Part shown: positions 21,948 to 25,033 of the stretch, in pieces
Layout of the letters: the number at the start of each line of letters is the position of its first letter
How positions within the stretch are numbered: the stretch's first letter is position 1
Assembly (NCBI GenBank): GCA_045532035.1
Contig: JAZSFD010000003.1
Coordinates: 1-25,033 of the forward strand
Direction: 5' to 3'
Origin: UMGS1052 sp045532035
Lineage (GTDB): Bacteria > Bacillota > Clostridia > Oscillospirales > CAG-382
Length of the DNA: 25,033 bases
Notes under the pieces: model-generated
The model's input: only the letters and a program-made list of their open reading frames with translations
The model's database searches: none
Told to the model about the DNA's origin: nothing
Program-made: the position numbers and the translations under genes

Positions 21948-24583
21948 GCTTTACTTATCCGACAAGACAAACCAAAACCCTTGACTGTATTAGTCTTGAA
22001 ATTCCGCAAGGCGAATTTGTTACGGTCTGCGGCAGGTCGGGCTGCGGAAAAACCACTTTTCTCCGTATGCTGAAATCTTCTCTTTCACCCCACGGCAAAA
22101 CCGAGGGAAGAGTGCTTTTTGACGGAACTCCCCTTGATACTTTGGATAATCGGGAGCAGACGCAAAGCATCGGCTTTGTCATGCAAAGTCCTGAAAATCA
22201 GATCGTCACCGACAAGGTCTGGCACGAGCTTGCTTTCGGACTTGAAAGCCTCGGTCTTTCAAACTCCGAGATCAGAACGCGGGTTTCAGAAATGGCATCC
22301 TTTTTTGGCATCAGCGACTGGTTTCACAAGGATGTCGCGTCTCTTTCGGGAGGACAGAAGCAGCTTTTGAATCTTGCCTCTGTTATGGTCATGCAGCCAA
22401 AGGTGCTGATTCTTGATGAGCCCACAAGCCAGCTTGATCCGATCGCCGCAGGTGAGTTTTTGAAAACTCTTGAAAGGATAAACCGTGAGCTTGGGACAAC
22501 CGTTATTCTTTCCGAACATCGTTTAGAGGATGGTTTCCCGATGTCCGACAGAGTGCTTGTCATGGAGAACGGAAAAATCATTGCTTGCGGAACACCCCGT
22601 CAAGTGGGTGAGATTCTTAAAAATTGCCGACACGATATGTTCAGGGCGCTGCCGACTCCCATGAGAGTATACGGTGCAGTTGAAGCCTTCTGCGAATGCC
22701 CGATAACCGTAAGAGAGGGCAGAGTATGGCTCGAGGATTTTTCCAAAGAACACGATATAAAAGAAGAGCTCGTTCCCAAAGACGAAAAAAAGCTTTTCGA
22801 AGAAAAGGCGGTAGAGCTCGATTCGGTTTGGTTCAGATATGAAAAGGATCTGCCCGATGTCATAAAGGACCTTTCTTTTGAGGTCGGAAAGGGTGAGTTT
22901 CTTGCGGTTGTCGGCGGAAACGGAACGGGAAAAACGACAGCTCTTTCACTTGTATCAGGTCTTAACAAGCCCTATCGCGGCGAAGTGAGGATATTCGGAG
23001 AAAGAATATCAAAAATAAAAGTTCTTTATGACGGTCTTGTGGGTGTGCTTCCTCAGAATCCCCAAAGCCTTTTTGTGAAAAAGACAGTTTTTCTTGATCT
23101 GCTCGAGGCTCTCGACGGCAAAAAAATGCCTCGGGAAGAAAAAGAGGCAGATGTGATGAAGGTGTCACGGCTTTGCCGTCTTGAAGGGCTTCTTGACAGT
23201 CATCCTTATGATCTTTCGGGAGGCGAACAGCAACGCGCCGCTCTTGCAAAAATACTCCTTCTTGACCCGAAGATTTTGCTTCTCGACGAGCCGACAAAGG
23301 GTATGGATGCGCATTTCAAGGAAGAATTTGCACAGATAATATCCGAACTTAAAGCAAAGGGCACAACGATTGTCATGGTATCGCACGATATTGAATTCTG
23401 TGCCGAATATGCCGACAGATGCGCGCTGTTTTTTGACGGAGGCGTCACCTCCTGCGGCAGTCCGCGTGAGTTTTTTGCGGGCAACAGCTTTTATACCACC
23501 GCGGCAAACCGCATGGCGCGGACGGTAATCAAAAATGCTGTGCTTTGCGATGATATAATAAGAGCCTGCGGTGCAAATCCCCCCAAAAAAGAAAAGCCGC
23601 GGCAAAGGGATTTTTTTGATGTCACAGAAAAAAGCTTTGACAGGGGAGAGGTAAAGAAAAAAAGAAAAATATCTCCCGTAAGACTTTTTTGCGGTGTTTT
23701 GTTCTGCCTCCTGTTTGTGTTGACAAGCGCTTTGTTTTTTTTCGGTTCACCGATCACCGGGAATGCCGATGGAGACATATTGAAGCTTATAATGATCGCG
23801 CAAAGCGCAGCTGCCGTCCTTTGCTTGTTTCCGTCAAAAGAGTTTTCAACCGACGGCACTCTTGCAAAAGGCTCCGATCGCAAGCTTTCAAAAAGGACGG
23901 TTGCCGCGGCGTTTATGATACTTCTTGCAATTCCCCTGACTATCTTTTTGGGAATTACACTTCTTGATGACAGAAAGTATTATTTTATAAGCCTGCTTAT
24001 AATTTTTGAAACGCTCGTCCCCTTTCTTATGGTCTTTGAAAGCCGAAAGCCAAAAGCGCGTGAGCTTGTGGTGATAAGCGTTCTTTGCGCCATAGCAGTT
24101 GCCGGAAGAACGGCATTTTTTGCCATTCCGCAGTTCAAGCCGGTGATTGCTCTTGTGATAATTTCCGCAGTCTGCTTTGGCGGAGAAACGGGCTTTTTTG
24201 TGGGTGCCGTCACAGGATTTGTGTCTAATTTCTTCTTTGGACAAGGTCCCTGGACGCCGTGGCAAATGTTCGCTTTCGGAATCATCGGCTTTCTTGCGGG
24301 TGTGCTTTTCAAAAAAGGTCTTTTGCCGAAAACACGCGTATCGCTTGCGGTCTTTGGTTTTGTTGTGACAGTGTTTGTTTATGGCGGAATCATGAATCCC
24401 GCCATGGTTTTGATGTCGCAGAGCTCTCCGACTTTCGAAATGATCGCGGCGGGGTATCTTGCAGGAATTACCTTTGACCTTATTCATGCTTTTTCCACCG
24501 CTTTCTTTTTGTGGTGTATTTCGGGTGAGATGATAGAAAAGCTTTCGAGAATAAAGATCAAATACGGACTTGTGGAAAGGTGA
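21920..24583 (+). CDS. Fused ECF transporter protein: EcfA-EcfA ATPases plus S-component-like membrane domain
   Basis: ATG 21920 (GGGAGG upstream, inside ecfT) gives 887 residues; the open frame upstream belongs to the ecfT region. ATPase 1 (about 1-240): Walker A GRSGCGKTT (38-46), Q-loop MQSPENQ (88-94), LSGGQ (142-146), Walker B VLILDEPTS (162-170), switch His200. ATPase 2 (about 298-530): Walker A GGNGTGKTT (332-340), LPQNPQ (377-382), LSGGE (432-436), Walker B ILLLDEPTKG (452-461), His489. A basic linker (about 553-585) leads to a membrane part with about four helices (588-705) and then a domain like ECF S components (about 713-870), including FFFGQGPWTPWQMFAFG. With EcfT this could form a whole importer from two genes. 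Some related loci are linked to cobalamin uptake, but that assignment is weak here. Confidence 0.9.
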   Translation: MACFEIENLSFTYPTRQTKTLDCISLEIPQGEFVTVCGRSGCGKTTFLRMLKSSLSPHGKTEGRVLFDGTPLDTLDNREQTQSIGFVMQSPENQIVTDKVWHELAFGLESLGLSNSEIRTRVSEMASFFGISDWFHKDVASLSGGQKQLLNLASVMVMQPKVLILDEPTSQLDPIAAGEFLKTLERINRELGTTVILSEHRLEDGFPMSDRVLVMENGKIIACGTPRQVGEILKNCRHDMFRALPTPMRVYGAVEAFCECPITVREGRVWLEDFSKEHDIKEELVPKDEKKLFEEKAVELDSVWFRYEKDLPDVIKDLSFEVGKGEFLAVVGGNGTGKTTALSLVSGLNKPYRGEVRIFGERISKIKVLYDGLVGVLPQNPQSLFVKKTVFLDLLEALDGKKMPREEKEADVMKVSRLCRLEGLLDSHPYDLSGGEQQRAALAKILLLDPKILLLDEPTKGMDAHFKEEFAQIISELKAKGTTIVMVSHDIEFCAEYADRCALFFDGGVTSCGSPREFFAGNSFYTTAANRMARTVIKNAVLCDDIIRACGANPPKKEKPRQRDFFDVTEKSFDRGEVKKKRKISPVRLFCGVLFCLLFVLTSALFFFGSPITGNADGDILKLIMIAQSAAAVLCLFPSKEFSTDGTLAKGSDRKLSKRTVAAAFMILLAIPLTIFLGITLLDDRKYYFISLLIIFETLVPFLMVFESRKPKARELVVISVLCAIAVAGRTAFFAIPQFKPVIALVIISAVCFGGETGFFVGAVTGFVSNFFFGQGPWTPWQMFAFGIIGFLAGVLFKKGLLPKTRVSLAVFGFVVTVFVYGGIMNPAMVLMSQSSPTFEMIAAGYLAGITFDLIHAFSTAFFLWCISGEMIEKLSRIKIKYGLVER

Positions 24584-24590
24584 TATTCTG

Positions 24591-24668
24591 ATGTACGATA
24601 AAAAGAGAGAAGCAATAAAAAGCTTCTCTGAGCTTGCTGACAAAGTGTATTACAATAATTGCTGTTAG
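24591..24668 (+). pseudogene. Very short reading frame after the ECF genes, probably truncated
   Basis: ATG 24591 opens a 25-codon frame (MYDKKREAIKSFSELADKVYYNNCC) ending at TAG 24666-24668, 7 nt after the ECF fusion stop and so in operon position. GAAAGG lies about 11 nt upstream, spaced a little wide. The coding-like sequence stops where the hairpin-rich region begins, so it may be the 5' remnant of a third transporter-operon gene cut off by sequence gain or rearrangement. I cannot name a family from so few residues, and it may not be translated. Confidence 0.35.
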
Positions 24669-25033
24669 CAATATGCACAAACAGGGAGTGTCATAATACC
24701 TCCATTGCCTGAAAGGGCGGCTGATTGATACGCCCATTTTTCCAAAACAAGGTTTCTGATATCGCCAAAACAGAAGTCCAATCAGATGTGCTGACATCGT
24801 CTTTCGATATCGACAAACCCTTGCAGAAAAGCTTCAACCTTTGCAGCCTTTTGATATCGGAAAATCCTTTTTGATAATTATTTTCTACTGTCATTTCTTT
24901 TCCAAAAAGAAATGACGAGGGGGAGTGTGTGAGAGGGGCGCGATAGCCCCTCTCGCAATTCTCTTTGATTTGATTCCGACTCCTTCCGTCTTCGCCTGCG
25001 GCGAATCCACCACACTTGCGAGGGAGGCTATTA
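24669..25033. repeat. Gene-free hairpin-rich region, probable dispersed intergenic repeat
   Basis: No credible gene is seen in this stretch. It contains three perfect inverted repeats: 24890-24916 (12-bp arms, GTCATTTCTTTT/AAAAGAAATGAC), 24932-24955 (9-bp arms, GAGAGGGGC/GCCCCTCTC) and 24991-25005 (TTCGCC/GGCGAA). GATATCG recurs around 24759, 24806 and 24852. The last 50 bases (ACTCCTTCCGTC to GAGGGAGGCT) resemble intergenic repeats I associate with gut Clostridia, a recollection rather than a search result. A 67-codon minus-strand frame (24691-24894) exists, but its start lies inside the first hairpin with only a weak ribosome site, so I do not call it a gene. Confidence 0.45.

Noticed and set aside
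24691..24894. A 67-codon minus-strand gene, followed by a short overlapping frame
   Set aside because: Its start lies inside a 12-bp-arm hairpin with only a weak ribosome site, it has no recognisable domain, and the surrounding DNA looks like a non-coding repeat.

Overview
The window looks like chromosome of an anaerobic low-to-mid GC Firmicute of class Clostridia (an Oscillospirales- or Christensenellales-like gut lineage is my inference). Reasons: type II fatty-acid synthesis with FabK as enoyl reductase, glycyl radical enzymes with a radical-SAM activase, AraC-type regulators, an ECF vitamin transporter, strong GGAGG ribosome sites, and sigma-A promoters that nearly all have 17-nt spacers.

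Region 1 (1-5320) is a glycyl radical enzyme (GRE) locus. The C-terminal 449 residues of one GRE run off the left edge on the plus strand. Facing it, on the minus strand, are a second GRE and its activase. The second GRE carries four small indels and the activase an in-frame TGA, so this pair is broken as written. An AraC regulator is divergent from the second GRE. Region 2 (5331-7387) holds a small uncharacterised P-loop protein and glucose-6-phosphate isomerase, both on the minus strand with their own promoters.

Region 3 (7442-15569, minus strand) is a fatty-acid synthesis operon headed by a TetR-family regulator: tetR-fabH-acpP-fabK-fabD-fabG-fabF-fabZ-accD-accA. It encodes malonyl-CoA supply (carboxyltransferase subunits only; accB and accC are not here), malonyl transfer, initiation and the whole elongation cycle. 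A 17-bp palindrome, CAGCAC-N5-GTGCTG, occurs once just downstream of a consensus promoter in front of tetR and four more times (one copy with a mismatch) between tetR and fabH. There it alternates with a second family of hairpins. This is the clearest unexplained regulatory structure in the window.

Region 4 (15658-20868) is a carbohydrate or sugar-acid region: a sialidase/BNR-like gene with two in-frame stops, an AraC regulator, and, divergent from it, an enolase-superfamily dehydratase, a short-chain dehydrogenase and an RraA-family protein.

Region 5 (20918-24583) is an ECF transporter: a promoter, a short leader able to switch between an enclosed structure and an intrinsic terminator, ecfT, and an unusual single polypeptide joining two EcfA ATPase domains to a membrane S-component-like domain. 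The last 365 bases hold a very short, probably truncated reading frame, then hairpin-rich sequence that looks like a dispersed intergenic repeat. No tRNA, rRNA, CRISPR array or transposase was seen.
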